In this document: in pieces, positions 1 through 8,792 of the stretch
Position numbering within the stretch: position 1 is the first letter of the stretch
Layout: every line of letters begins with the position of its first letter
From: Betaproteobacteria bacterium
GTDB lineage: Bacteria > Pseudomonadota > Gammaproteobacteria > Burkholderiales > SG8-39
Direction of reading: 5' to 3'
Assembly (NCBI GenBank): GCA_009693345.1
Contig: SHXL01000050.1
Coordinates: forward strand, 1-15,127
Length of the DNA: 15,127 nucleotides
Program-made: the position numbers and the translations under genes
Notes under the pieces: model-generated
Database searches by the model: none
Seen by the model: the letters and a program-made list of their open reading frames with translations, nothing else
What the model was told of the DNA's origin: nothing

Positions 1-158
1 ACACGCTGGCCGCCACCGACACGGTGCAACTGATCGCCGGCTGCAAGCCCGAAGACCGCTATGACGCGCGCCTGCTGGAGGCGCGGCTCACCGCGTTCCT
101 CGCCGCGGGGCTGCTCGCACCGCTGCACAACGCCGCCGGCGTCAAGAAAGCCGCCTGA
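1..158 (+). CDS. Partial gene: C-terminal 51 residues, probable TetR-family regulator
   Basis: The reading frame is open from base 3 and stops with TGA at 156-158; the start lies outside the window. The visible tail is alpha-helical in character, ends in a short basic/Ala tail (GVKKAA), and carries a helix of the type RLTAFLAAGLLA. I see no DNA-binding domain because that end is missing. Identification as a TetR-type regulator rests on the helical ligand-domain-like tail and on the common placement of such regulators directly upstream of fadE operons in betaproteobacteria. It lies only 27 bases before fadE on the same strand, so it is probably co-transcribed and may control the operon in response to acyl-CoA. 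Another helical protein is possible. Confidence 0.45.
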   Translation, partial: TLAATDTVQLIAGCKPEDRYDARLLEARLTAFLAAGLLAPLHNAAGVKKAA

Positions 159-185
159 TCAACATTCTGGTTTAGGGGAGGTCCC

Positions 186-2690
186 ATGCTGGATATCGCC
201 GTCTTTGCCGCTGCCACCATCGCAGTCCTGCTGCTGCTCGCCTACTTTCAGGCGCCGATCCTGGTCTGGACCGTCGCCGCCGGCCTGATGCTCGCCACGT
301 GGTTAAGTGCTTTTGATTTTTCGATGATTACGAATTTTTCCGTGGCGGCGCTATTCGTACTGATCGGAGCAGTCCTGAACATCAATCTCCTGAGAAGGAA
401 AATCGTCAGCGACCACGTGCTCGCGCTTTTCCGCCGCATCCTGCCGGACATGTCGCAGACCGAGAAGGAAGCGATAGATGCAGGCACGGTTTGGTGGGAC
501 GCGGATCTGTTTTCCGGCAAGCCCGACTGGAACAGGATGCTGGCGATCCCGGCGCCCGGGCTCTCCGCGGAGGAGCAGGCCTTCCTCGACGGCCCCTGCG
601 AGGAAGTCTGCGGCATGACCAACGACTGGGAAGTCACGCACGAGCGCTACGACCTGCCGCCGCAGGTCTGGCAGTACGTCAAAGACAAGGGCTTCCTCGG
701 CATGATCATCCCGAAGCAGTACGGCGGCCTCGGTTTCTCGGCGATGGGGCACTCGGCGGTGGTGATGAAGCTCGCGACGCGCTCCAACGCGCTCGCGGTG
801 ACGGTGATGGTGCCCAATTCGCTCGGGCCGGCCGAGCTGCTGCTGCACTATGGGACGGACGAGCAGAAGAACCACTACCTGCCGCGCCTGGCGAAAGGCC
901 TCGAAGTGCCCTGCTTCGCGCTCACCAGCCCGGAGGCGGGATCGGATGCGGCCTCGATCCCCGACTACGGCGTGGTGTGCAAGGGCATGTTCCAGGGCAA
1001 AGAGGTCCTCGGCATGAAGGTAACCTGGGACAAGCGCTACATAACGCTGGGTCCCGTGGCGACTTTGCTGGGCCTGGCTTTTCGACTTTACGATCCGGCG
1101 CACTTGCTCGGCGGAAAAGAAGATCTCGGCATCACCTGCGCACTCGTTCCCACCAACCATCCCGGCGTGAACATCGGCCGCAGGCACCTGCCGCTGAACG
1201 CGGTGTTCCAGAACGGCCCGAACTCCGGCAAGGACGTGTTCATGCCGATCGACTGGATCATCGGCGGCAAGGACTACGCCGGCAAGGGCTGGATGATGCT
1301 GATGGGCTGCCTTGCCGCGGGTCGCTCGATTTCGCTGCCGACGTCTTCGGTCGGCGGCGCCAAGGGACTTGCACGCATGACCGGCGCCTATGCGCGCGTG
1401 CGCAGCCAGTTCAAGACGCCGATCGGCAAGCTCGAAGGCGTCGAGGAAGCGCTCGGCCGCATCGCCGCCAACTGCTACATGATGGAAGCGGTGCGCGTCA
1501 TGACCGCGGGCGCGGTGGACCTGGGCGAGAAGCCCGCGGTGATTTCGGCGATCGCGAAATACCACATGACCGAACGGGTACGGAAAATCGTCGACGACGC
1601 GATGGACATCCACGGCGGCAAGGGCATCTGCCTGGGGCCCAACAACTGGGTCGGGCGCGGCTACCAGGTGATCCCGGTCGGCATCACGGTGGAGGGCGCG
1701 AACATCCTCACGCGCACCCTCATCATCTTCGGCCAGGGCGCGATCCGCTGCCACCCCTACGTGCTGCGCGAGATGCGCGCGGCGAAGGAGATGCAGGGCG
1801 CGGCGGCCTCGATCGAATTCGACGACGCGTTCACTTCGCACATCGGCCACACCCTTTCCAACGGGGTGCGCGCCTTCGTGCACGGCGTCACCAGCTCGCG
1901 CCTCGGCCAGGTGCCACGCGATGGCGCACCCGAGACGCGCCATTACTACCGTTTCAGCTCGCGCCTCGCCGCCGCGTTCGCGTTCCTCGCCGACGTCTCG
2001 ATGCTGGCGATGGGCGGTGCGCTGAAACGCAAGGAAAAGATCTCCGGGCGGCTGGGTGACGTGCTGTCGATGCTCTACCTGATCTCGGCGACGCTCAAGC
2101 ACTACGAAGACCAGGGACGCATCAAGGAGGACCTGCCGCTGATCCGCTGGGCGGTGCGCGACGCGGCCTACCAGGCGCAGGAGGCGATCGACGCGATCCT
2201 GTCGAATTTCCCGGTGAAGAGCCTGGCGACGCTGCTGCGCTGGACCATCTTCCCGCTCGGCATGTCGTTCCGCCCGCCGCTCGACGCGCGCAACCACGAG
2301 TGCGCGAAGATCGTGCTCGAACCCGGCGCCGCGCGCGACCGGCTGACCGCCGGCATGTACGTCGGCAAGGGCGAGTCCGATCCGACCGGCGTGCTGGAAG
2401 CCGCGTTCCTCGCCACCATCGCCTGCGAGCCGGTCGACGAGAAACTGCACAAGGCCGTGAAGAAGGGGAAAATTGTTCCGCAGCCCGGTGTTGATTTAGG
2501 CTCTTTGGGAATTCAATACAAGATAATCACGGCCGAGGAGAACGCGCAGTGGCAGCGCAAGGAGATGCTGCGCAAGAACGTCATCAAGGTGGATGACTTC
2601 CCGCAGGACTTCGGCCGCGCCGATATCGTCTCGAAACTCGTGCAGGAGAAGACCCGGACGGAAAACACCTCCACCGCGAAGGCGGCCTGA
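186..2690 (+). CDS. fadE: FadE-type acyl-CoA dehydrogenase, membrane anchored
   Basis: This FAD enzyme catalyses the first step of beta-oxidation, acyl-CoA to trans-2-enoyl-CoA. At 834 residues it matches the large FadE type (E. coli FadE is about 814) rather than the usual 380-400 residue dehydrogenases. Two hydrophobic segments (about residues 4-38 and 47-68) suggest an anchor in the inner membrane. The dehydrogenase core follows: residues near 168-245 hold KGFLGMIIPKQYGG, residues near 247-257 the flavin-side motif LTSPEAGSDA, and residues near 470-540 the helical region with DIHGGKGICLG. From about 545 onward is the C-terminal extension typical of FadE (DUF1974). The start is supported by a strong Shine-Dalgarno sequence, AGGGGAGGT at 174-182. 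It is the first gene of a three-gene operon; the thiolase starts 1 base after its stop. AT-rich rare-codon patches occur near 300-420 and 2461-2535. Confidence 0.95.
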   Translation: MLDIAVFAAATIAVLLLLAYFQAPILVWTVAAGLMLATWLSAFDFSMITNFSVAALFVLIGAVLNINLLRRKIVSDHVLALFRRILPDMSQTEKEAIDAGTVWWDADLFSGKPDWNRMLAIPAPGLSAEEQAFLDGPCEEVCGMTNDWEVTHERYDLPPQVWQYVKDKGFLGMIIPKQYGGLGFSAMGHSAVVMKLATRSNALAVTVMVPNSLGPAELLLHYGTDEQKNHYLPRLAKGLEVPCFALTSPEAGSDAASIPDYGVVCKGMFQGKEVLGMKVTWDKRYITLGPVATLLGLAFRLYDPAHLLGGKEDLGITCALVPTNHPGVNIGRRHLPLNAVFQNGPNSGKDVFMPIDWIIGGKDYAGKGWMMLMGCLAAGRSISLPTSSVGGAKGLARMTGAYARVRSQFKTPIGKLEGVEEALGRIAANCYMMEAVRVMTAGAVDLGEKPAVISAIAKYHMTERVRKIVDDAMDIHGGKGICLGPNNWVGRGYQVIPVGITVEGANILTRTLIIFGQGAIRCHPYVLREMRAAKEMQGAAASIEFDDAFTSHIGHTLSNGVRAFVHGVTSSRLGQVPRDGAPETRHYYRFSSRLAAAFAFLADVSMLAMGGALKRKEKISGRLGDVLSMLYLISATLKHYEDQGRIKEDLPLIRWAVRDAAYQAQEAIDAILSNFPVKSLATLLRWTIFPLGMSFRPPLDARNHECAKIVLEPGAARDRLTAGMYVGKGESDPTGVLEAAFLATIACEPVDEKLHKAVKKGKIVPQPGVDLGSLGIQYKIITAEENAQWQRKEMLRKNVIKVDDFPQDFGRADIVSKLVQEKTRTENTSTAKAA

Positions 2691-2691
2691 C

Positions 2692-3990
2692 ATGTACGCA
2701 AAATACGTTTACGTGGTCGACGGCGCGCGCACGCCGTTCCTCAAGTCGAAGAACCGTCCCGGCGTGTTTTCGGCGGGCGATCTCGCCACCCAGGCCGGCC
2801 GCACGCTCCTCTCGCGGCAGAAATTCGCGCCGCAGGACCTCGACGAGGTGATCCTCGGTTGCGCCGCGCCCTCGGTGGACGAGGTCAACATCGGACGCGT
2901 GGCCGCGCTGCGCATGGGCTGCGGCGAGAAAGTGCCGGGCTGGACGGTGATGCGCAACTGCGCCTCCGGCATGCAAGCGCTCGACTCCGGGATCAACAAC
3001 ATCCTCGCCGGGCGCTCGAACCTGGTGCTGGCGGGCGGCGTGGACGCGCTGTCGCGCGCGCCGCTGCTTTACAACGACAAGATGGTGAACTGGTTTTCAG
3101 ATTTTGCTAAAAAAAGAAGTTCTGGAGAAAAAGCAGGGCAATTCCTGAAACTCCCCTTCGGCGCCCTGCTTGCGCCGGTCATCGGCATCATGAAGGGCCT
3201 CACCGACCCGATGGTCGGGCTGCTGATGGGCCAGACGGCGGAGAACCTCGCGCACCGTTTCGGAATAACGCGCGAGCAGATGGATTCTTTTTCCGTAAGA
3301 TCTCATAAAAGAGTATGCGCTGCGCAGGATGCTGGCCATCTCGCGGCCGGCGGCGGCGAAGTGGAGGCGCTCTACGACAAGGACGGCAATGCGTATACGC
3401 TGGACGACGGCGTGCGACGCGATTCGTCGGTGGCGAACCTGGCGAAGCTGAAACCCTTCTTCGACCGCAAGTACGGCAACGTCACGCCCGGCAACAGCTC
3501 GCAGATCACCGACGGCGGGGCATGGCTCATCCTCGCATCCGAGGAAGCGGTGAAGCGGCACGGCCTCACGCCAATCGGCCGTATCCTTGATTCGCAATGG
3601 GCCGGCCTCGACCCCGCGCAGATGGGCCTCGGGCCCGTGCACGCGGCGACGCCGATCCTCAGGCGCCACGGCCTCAAGCTCGATGGCGTCGACTACTGGG
3701 AAATCAACGAAGCCTTCGCCGCGCAGGTGCTCGGTTGCATCGCCGCATGGAAGGACGAGAAATATTGCAAAGAGCAGTTGGGACTCGACGGCGCCCTAGG
3801 AGCGATGGACGAAGAAAAACTCAACGTGGACGGCGGTGCCGTGGCCTTGGGACATCCGGTGGGCGCCTCGGGCGCGCGGATTGTTTTGCATTTAATTCGT
3901 CAATTAAAAAGAAAGAATGCGAAAAAAGGGATGGCATCAATCTGTATAGGCGGCGGGCTTGGCGGCGCGATGCTGGTGGAGGCGTTCTAG
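2692..3990 (+). CDS. fadI: Acetyl-CoA C-acyltransferase (3-ketoacyl-CoA thiolase), FadI-like
   Basis: This enzyme cleaves 3-ketoacyl-CoA with CoA, the last step of beta-oxidation. It has 432 residues, the length of the FadI / trifunctional beta-subunit group rather than FadA (about 390). The acyl-accepting Cys90 lies in MRNCASGMQ, Asn339 in NEAFAAQ, His388 in ALGHPVGASGAR and Cys418 in CIGGGLGG, so all catalytic thiolase motifs are intact. I chose the ATG at 2692 over an in-frame start 99 bases upstream because the upstream part lies inside fadE and has no thiolase character, while 2692 gives the usual N-terminus YVVDGARTPF. It lies 1 base after the fadE stop and abuts the next gene, implying translational coupling. 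AT-rich rare-codon patches occur at 3094-3156, 3262-3335 and 3880-3945. The FadI rather than FadA label is by length and insert pattern only. Confidence 0.93.
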   Translation: MYAKYVYVVDGARTPFLKSKNRPGVFSAGDLATQAGRTLLSRQKFAPQDLDEVILGCAAPSVDEVNIGRVAALRMGCGEKVPGWTVMRNCASGMQALDSGINNILAGRSNLVLAGGVDALSRAPLLYNDKMVNWFSDFAKKRSSGEKAGQFLKLPFGALLAPVIGIMKGLTDPMVGLLMGQTAENLAHRFGITREQMDSFSVRSHKRVCAAQDAGHLAAGGGEVEALYDKDGNAYTLDDGVRRDSSVANLAKLKPFFDRKYGNVTPGNSSQITDGGAWLILASEEAVKRHGLTPIGRILDSQWAGLDPAQMGLGPVHAATPILRRHGLKLDGVDYWEINEAFAAQVLGCIAAWKDEKYCKEQLGLDGALGAMDEEKLNVDGGAVALGHPVGASGARIVLHLIRQLKRKNAKKGMASICIGGGLGGAMLVEAF

Positions 3991-5922
3991 ATGAAACACT
4001 GGCGCTGGGAGAAGGACCCGCAGGGCCTCGCCTGGCTGACTTTCGACAAGCAGGGCGAGTCGGCTAACACTTTTTCGAGAGAGGCGCTGGAAGAGCTTTC
4101 TCTTTCCATAAATGAAATTAATCAAACGGCGCCCAAAGGGCTGATCATACGTTCAGCCAAGGACAGCTTCATCGCCGGGGCGGATGTCGAGGAATTCACG
4201 CGCTTCAAGTCGCCCGAGGAGGCGCTTTCCTTCGTGCGCCTGGGCTGGGACGTATTCCAGAAGCTGCGCGACCTCCCGTTCCCGACGACCGCGATGGTGA
4301 ACGGCTATTGCATGGGCGGCGGCTTCGAGCTGTCGCTCGCCTGCCGCTACCGCGTCGCGCTGGACGATCCGAAAACCCGCTTTGCCTTCCCGGAGGTGAT
4401 GCTCGGCATCATGCCCGCCTGGCACGGCGTGCAATGGCTGCCGAAGCTGGTCGGCCCCGCCGCCGCGATGGACCTCATGCTCACCGGCAAATCGGTGGAC
4501 ACGAAGCGCGCGAAGCGCATGGGCCTGGTGGACCAGGCGGTGCCCCTGCGCATCCTCGAGAACACTGCAAGGATGGTGACGCTGGAGGCCCCCGCTTCAA
4601 AGGTTTTGGGGGTTGTTCAAAGAATGTTATTGGGACCTTTCAGATCAATAGTCGTAAATCAGGCAAGAAAACAAGTCGCGAAAAAAGCCCGGCGCGAGCA
4701 CTACCCGGCGCCCTACGCGATCCTCGATCTGTGGCGGAAGTACGACGGCGACCCGTTCGCCAATCCCTCGGACCCGTCGTGCTCGATCAACATGCTGTTC
4801 GATCACCCCACGACCCAGAACCTCATCAGGATTTTCTTCCTGCAGGAGAAGATGAAGGGCCTGGCCAAGGGCGTGGACTTCAAGGCGCAGCACGTGCACG
4901 TGGTGGGCGCCGGCGTGATGGGCGGCGACATCGCCGCGATCTGCGCGATGCGCGGCATCACGGTGACGCTGCAGGACACCGCGCCCGAGCGGCTCGCGCC
5001 GGCGGTGAAACGCGCCGCAAAGCTGTTTGCGCGGCGGCTGCGCGACAAGCGGCGCGAACGCGACGCGATGGACCGGCTGATCCCGGACGTGTCGGGCGCG
5101 GGCGCGGCGAAGGCGGATGTGATCATCGAGGCGATCTTCGAGAACCTGGAGGCCAAGCAGCAGCTATTCGCGAAGCTCGAGGCCGCGGCCAAGCCCGGCG
5201 CGGTTCTCGCGAGCAACACTTCCAGCCTCAAGCTCGCCGACATCGCGGCCAAGTTCAAGGATCCGTCGCGGATGGTTGGAATTCATTTTTTCAATCCAGT
5301 CCCGCAAATGATGCTTGTTGAAATAATTTCTTCTGAAAAAACAAAAAAAGAATTTGCATCAAATGCGATGGCATTCGTGCGCCAGATAGACAAATTGCCG
5401 TTGCCGGTGAAGGATTCGCCCGGCTTCCTCGTCAATCGCGTGCTCGGGCCGTACATGCAGAACGCGTTCCGCATGCTGGATGAGGGCATGAAGCCGGAAA
5501 CCATCGACGCGGCGATGGAGGAATTCGGCATGCCGATGGGACCGATCGAACTCGCGGATACGGTCGGACTGGACATCTGCCTGCACGCCGGCAAGGAACT
5601 CGCGAAGAAAGGTTCCGGGGGAGAGCCCGAGGCGCCCCAGGTCCTGCTCAACAAGGTGGCGCTCGGTCAACTCGGCCGCAAGACCGGCCAGGGCATCTAC
5701 CGCTACGAGAAGGGCAAGCCGGTGAAGGGCCAGCCCGGCGCCTACAACCAGGACCTGATCCAGTCGCTCATCCAGCCCTACGTGGAGGAAACGAAAGCGG
5801 TGCTCGCCGAGGGTATCGTCCCTGATGCCGAGCTGATCGACGCCGGCCTCATCTTCGGCACCGGCTTCGCGCCGTTCCGCGGCGGGCCGCTCAATTACCT
5901 CGCCGGACAGAAGAAAAAGTAG
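3991..5922 (+). CDS. fadJ: Bifunctional enoyl-CoA hydratase / 3-hydroxyacyl-CoA dehydrogenase, FadJ-like
   Basis: This is a multifunctional beta-oxidation alpha subunit that hydrates enoyl-CoA and then oxidises the 3-hydroxyacyl-CoA with NAD. The N-terminal crotonase domain (about 1-190) keeps both catalytic glutamates, Glu113 in MGGGFELSLA and Glu135 in FPEVMLGIMP. The Rossmann motif VVGAGVMGGDIA sits near residues 301-312, and the dehydrogenase His432 in GIHFFNPVPQ is followed by the C-terminal domain (GFLVNR, GPIELADTVG). At 643 residues it is shorter than E. coli FadB (729) and FadJ (714). The segment DDPKT before the second glutamate resembles FadJ. ATG directly follows the thiolase stop and has GGAGG at 3978-3982 as ribosome binding site. 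It probably forms a complex with the thiolase. Strong AT-rich codon patches occur at about 4060-4160, 4594-4690 and 5276-5400. Confidence 0.94.
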   Translation: MKHWRWEKDPQGLAWLTFDKQGESANTFSREALEELSLSINEINQTAPKGLIIRSAKDSFIAGADVEEFTRFKSPEEALSFVRLGWDVFQKLRDLPFPTTAMVNGYCMGGGFELSLACRYRVALDDPKTRFAFPEVMLGIMPAWHGVQWLPKLVGPAAAMDLMLTGKSVDTKRAKRMGLVDQAVPLRILENTARMVTLEAPASKVLGVVQRMLLGPFRSIVVNQARKQVAKKARREHYPAPYAILDLWRKYDGDPFANPSDPSCSINMLFDHPTTQNLIRIFFLQEKMKGLAKGVDFKAQHVHVVGAGVMGGDIAAICAMRGITVTLQDTAPERLAPAVKRAAKLFARRLRDKRRERDAMDRLIPDVSGAGAAKADVIIEAIFENLEAKQQLFAKLEAAAKPGAVLASNTSSLKLADIAAKFKDPSRMVGIHFFNPVPQMMLVEIISSEKTKKEFASNAMAFVRQIDKLPLPVKDSPGFLVNRVLGPYMQNAFRMLDEGMKPETIDAAMEEFGMPMGPIELADTVGLDICLHAGKELAKKGSGGEPEAPQVLLNKVALGQLGRKTGQGIYRYEKGKPVKGQPGAYNQDLIQSLIQPYVEETKAVLAEGIVPDAELIDAGLIFGTGFAPFRGGPLNYLAGQKKK

Positions 5923-6038
5923 CGCCGCGATGGGCAAGGCATCCGCTCAGTCCCCCGTGACCTGACCGATCTTTTGTACCAGGGCCATTGTTACTTTACT
6001 GCACCATCTGCGATTGCGCGAGCATGAGGGGCCGAGGG
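5923..6038. other. Intergenic stretch between convergent fadJ and the broken dehydrogenase
   Basis: About 115 bases lie between the fadJ stop and the stop of the truncated dehydrogenase. I see no good GC-rich hairpin with a T-tract, so no clear terminator for either side. On the minus strand, downstream of the dehydrogenase stop, other frames give only short nonsense peptides without visible continuation of the dehydrogenase. The missing 3' half of that gene was therefore probably deleted or replaced at or near 6040. Confidence 0.5.
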
Positions 6039-6566
<528 letters not shown>

Positions 6567-6576
6567 GGCAATGCTC

Positions 6577-7647
6577 CTATGCGGCGCGTTTCAGAATTTT
6601 TTCGACCTGCTTCCATCCCAGCTCGGCCATCAGCGGCGCGCGGCTGCCCGCCTCGCGCGCGTGTTCGCTCGCCGCGGTGCCTTCGAGCACGCGCTTGGCG
6701 ATTCCCTGCAGGATGGCGGCAATCCGGAACAGGTTGTAAGCCATGTAGTAGTCCCAGGTCGAGGGATCGACCGGTTTGCGGCCGCTGCGCCTGAAGTACC
6801 TGTCGGCGTATTCGCGCTCGGTCGGGATGCCCAGTTCCGCCAGCGGCAGGCCCTCGATGCCGCGGAATTTCTCCGGCGGAATGTGCCAGCTCATGCAATG
6901 GTAGGAGAAATCGGCGAGCGGGTCGCCCAGCGTCGAGAGTTCCCAGTCGAGCACCGCGAGGATCCTCGGTTCGCTCGGGTGGAACACGGTGTTGTCGAGG
7001 CGATAGTCGCCATGCACGATGGTGGTCTCGCTCGCGGCCGGCACGTTCTTCGGCAGCCAGTCGATCAGCCGGTCCATGGCCTCGATCTTCGCGGTCTCCG
7101 AGGCGAGGTACTGCTTGCTCCAGCGCCCGACCTGGCGCTCGATGTAGCTGCCGGCCTTGCCGAAGTCCCCGAGACCGACCGCTTTGTAATCGATGCCGTG
7201 CAGAAGCGCGATGACGCGGTTGAGTTCCTCCCAGATTGCGCGCCGCCCGTCCTTTGACATGCCGGGCAGCGACTGGTCCCACAGCACGCGGCCTTCGACG
7301 CAATCCATGACGTAGAACGCCGTGCCGATGACCGCTTCGTCCTCGCAAAGGACGTAAGGCCGGGCGACGGGGAAACCAACGCCGTGCAGAGCCTTGATCA
7401 CCTTGTATTCGCGGTCCACCGCGTGGGCCGACGGCAGGAGCTTGCCCGGCGGCTTCTTGCGCAAGGCATAGAGCTTGCCGCCGGCGGCAATGCGGTAGGT
7501 CGGGTTCGACTGACCGCCCTTGAACTGCTCGATCTGCAGCGGCCCGCGGAATCCTTCCACGTGCTTTTTCAGGAAATCTACCAGGCGCCCGCTGTCGATG
7601 CGATGGCGCTCTTCAACCGGCTTTACGCCAACGAATTGGTCGGACAT
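6577..7647 (-). CDS. APH-family phosphotransferase (acyl-CoA-dehydrogenase-linked kinase, LvaA / ACAD10-11 N-domain type)
   Basis: This 356-residue protein has the aminoglycoside-phosphotransferase/kinase fold. The N-lobe has FKGGQSNPTYRI and the Lys-bearing strand YALRKKPPGK. The catalytic loop is HGDYRLDN (His212, Asp214, Asn219) and the metal-binding motif is LDWELSTLGDPLAD (Asp234). Relatives sit beside, or are fused to, acyl-CoA dehydrogenases. In LvaA of Pseudomonas putida the substrate is a 4-hydroxyacyl-CoA, whose phosphate is then eliminated by the partner dehydrogenase; the same chemistry is described for ACAD10/ACAD11. I infer a hydroxyacyl-CoA kinase here, not antibiotic resistance. 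I chose the ATG at 7647 (MSDQFVGVKP) because the longer in-frame extension runs antisense through the neighbouring aminotransferase. The downstream partner gene is truncated, so the kinase may have lost its usual route. Confidence 0.85.
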   Translation of the reverse strand: MSDQFVGVKPVEERHRIDSGRLVDFLKKHVEGFRGPLQIEQFKGGQSNPTYRIAAGGKLYALRKKPPGKLLPSAHAVDREYKVIKALHGVGFPVARPYVLCEDEAVIGTAFYVMDCVEGRVLWDQSLPGMSKDGRRAIWEELNRVIALLHGIDYKAVGLGDFGKAGSYIERQVGRWSKQYLASETAKIEAMDRLIDWLPKNVPAASETTIVHGDYRLDNTVFHPSEPRILAVLDWELSTLGDPLADFSYHCMSWHIPPEKFRGIEGLPLAELGIPTEREYADRYFRRSGRKPVDPSTWDYYMAYNLFRIAAILQGIAKRVLEGTAASEHAREAGSRAPLMAELGWKQVEKILKRAA

Positions 7648-7693
7648 GGGAGCGGCAATCCTAATCTGAAAATGTGCAAGACAGTAAAATTCA
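7648..7693. promoter_or_regulatory. 46-base divergent gap between kinase and aminotransferase genes
   Basis: Both start codons point outward from this short AT-richer stretch, so two promoters must lie within it or reach into the coding regions. On the plus strand TAAAAT at 7685-7690 resembles a -10 element, but it is too close to the ATG codons at 7694 and 7700 for a normal leader and no Shine-Dalgarno sequence is visible; a very short leader or leaderless mRNA is possible. On the minus strand AGGAT lies about 12 bases before the kinase ATG. Assignment is tentative. Confidence 0.3.
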
Positions 7694-8779
7694 ATGCCTA
7701 TGACGCGAATCCCCGGCACCAGGTTTCTGCATTCACCCGGCCCGACGCACATCCCGGATGAAGTGCTGCACGCCATGCATCGCCAGCCAATGGACCACGG
7801 CGACCCGCGGCTCGACCAGGTGATCGCCGCCATTGACGAGGGCGTGATGCGGCTGTTGCAGACCAGGGATTCCGACCTGTTCATGTTCTCGTCGAACGGC
7901 CACGGCGCTTGGGAAGCGACGATCGAGAATCTGGTCGCTCCGGGGCAGACGGTCCTCATCCCGGGAACCGGTCATTTTTCGGAGTCGTGGGCCGTGCAGG
8001 CCGAGGCGCTCGGGCGCCGCGTGATCCGCACGTCATTCCGCGAAGGCTACCCGATCGATGCAAACGATCTCGAGCAGGCCCTGCGCGCCGATGCCAGACG
8101 CGAGATCGTCGCCGTGTTCGCCGTGCATACCGACACCGCCAGCAGCGCCACCGCGGACCTGGGCGCGCTGCGGGCGGCGATCGATGCCGCCGGCCACCCG
8201 GCGCTGTTCGTGGTGGACGTGGTCGCGTCGCTTGCTGCCGCGCCGTTCGCAATGGACGCAATGGGCGTCAACGTTGCAGTGGGAGCATCGCAGAAGGGAC
8301 TCATGTCGCCACCCGGATTGGGTTTTATCGCCGTCGACCGCCGTGCCGGCAAGATCCCCGCGCGCAACCCCGCGCTGCGCTACTACTGGGACTGGGGCCG
8401 GCGCAAGGCGGATCTGAGCTACCGGAAATTCTGCGGCACCCCGCCGCAGAACCTGCTGTTCGGCATCGAGGCGGCGCTCTCGCTGCTGTTCCTCGAGGGT
8501 ATCGGCGCGATCATCGCGCGCCACGCGCTGCTAGCCCGCGCGGTGCACCCTGCCGTCGAGTGCTGGAGCCGCGAAGGTGCCGTGATGTTCCATTGCCGCG
8601 TTCCCGCGGCGCGCTCGGTTTCGGTAACCACCATCGAGACGCGCGCCGGGATCGACCCGGAGGCCATTCGCACCGTCGCTCGCGAGCGTTTCCAGGTCGC
8701 CATCGCAGGCGGGGTGGGGCCGCAGACCGGGCGCGATGGGATGGAGAGGGCGATCGCCACTCTGGCGGAGGATCAATGA
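7694..8779 (+). CDS. Class V PLP-dependent aminotransferase (alanine/serine-glyoxylate aminotransferase family)
   Basis: This is a 361-residue PLP enzyme of fold type I. The N-terminal signature PGPTHIPDEVLHAMHRQPMD is that of serine-glyoxylate and alanine-glyoxylate aminotransferases. The cofactor lysine is Lys201 in GASQKGLMSPPGLGF, and the strand VVDVVASLAAAPF upstream carries the PLP-ring Asp. The region near YYWDWG and FCGTPPQNL fits the substrate side of this family. The likely reaction moves an amino group from Ser or Ala to glyoxylate or pyruvate; the exact donor cannot be read from sequence. The start may be 7694 or the in-frame ATG at 7700; neither has a clear ribosome binding site. 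The cupin gene follows 13 bases after its stop, probably in the same operon. Confidence 0.88.
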   Translation: MPMTRIPGTRFLHSPGPTHIPDEVLHAMHRQPMDHGDPRLDQVIAAIDEGVMRLLQTRDSDLFMFSSNGHGAWEATIENLVAPGQTVLIPGTGHFSESWAVQAEALGRRVIRTSFREGYPIDANDLEQALRADARREIVAVFAVHTDTASSATADLGALRAAIDAAGHPALFVVDVVASLAAAPFAMDAMGVNVAVGASQKGLMSPPGLGFIAVDRRAGKIPARNPALRYYWDWGRRKADLSYRKFCGTPPQNLLFGIEAALSLLFLEGIGAIIARHALLARAVHPAVECWSREGAVMFHCRVPAARSVSVTTIETRAGIDPEAIRTVARERFQVAIAGGVGPQTGRDGMERAIATLAEDQ

Positions 8780-8792
8780 CGAGGAGACCGGC

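Noticed and set aside
491..2059. Second plus-strand open frame (522 codons) inside fadE
   Set aside because: It is Arg/Pro/Gly-rich without any recognisable motif and overlaps the true FadE frame throughout.
351..2450. Long open frame (699 codons) antisense to fadE
   Set aside because: The opposite strand encodes a clear full-length FadE with its motifs; the antisense product is Arg/His/Ala-rich low-complexity sequence typical of shadow frames in GC-rich DNA.
5923..5990. Rho-independent terminator after fadJ
   Set aside because: Only weak short pairings are visible and no T-tract follows a GC-rich stem.
6577..7647. Aminoglycoside resistance kinase
   Set aside because: The fold is APH-like, but the adjacency to an acyl-CoA dehydrogenase and the motif style point to the acyl-CoA-linked kinase group.
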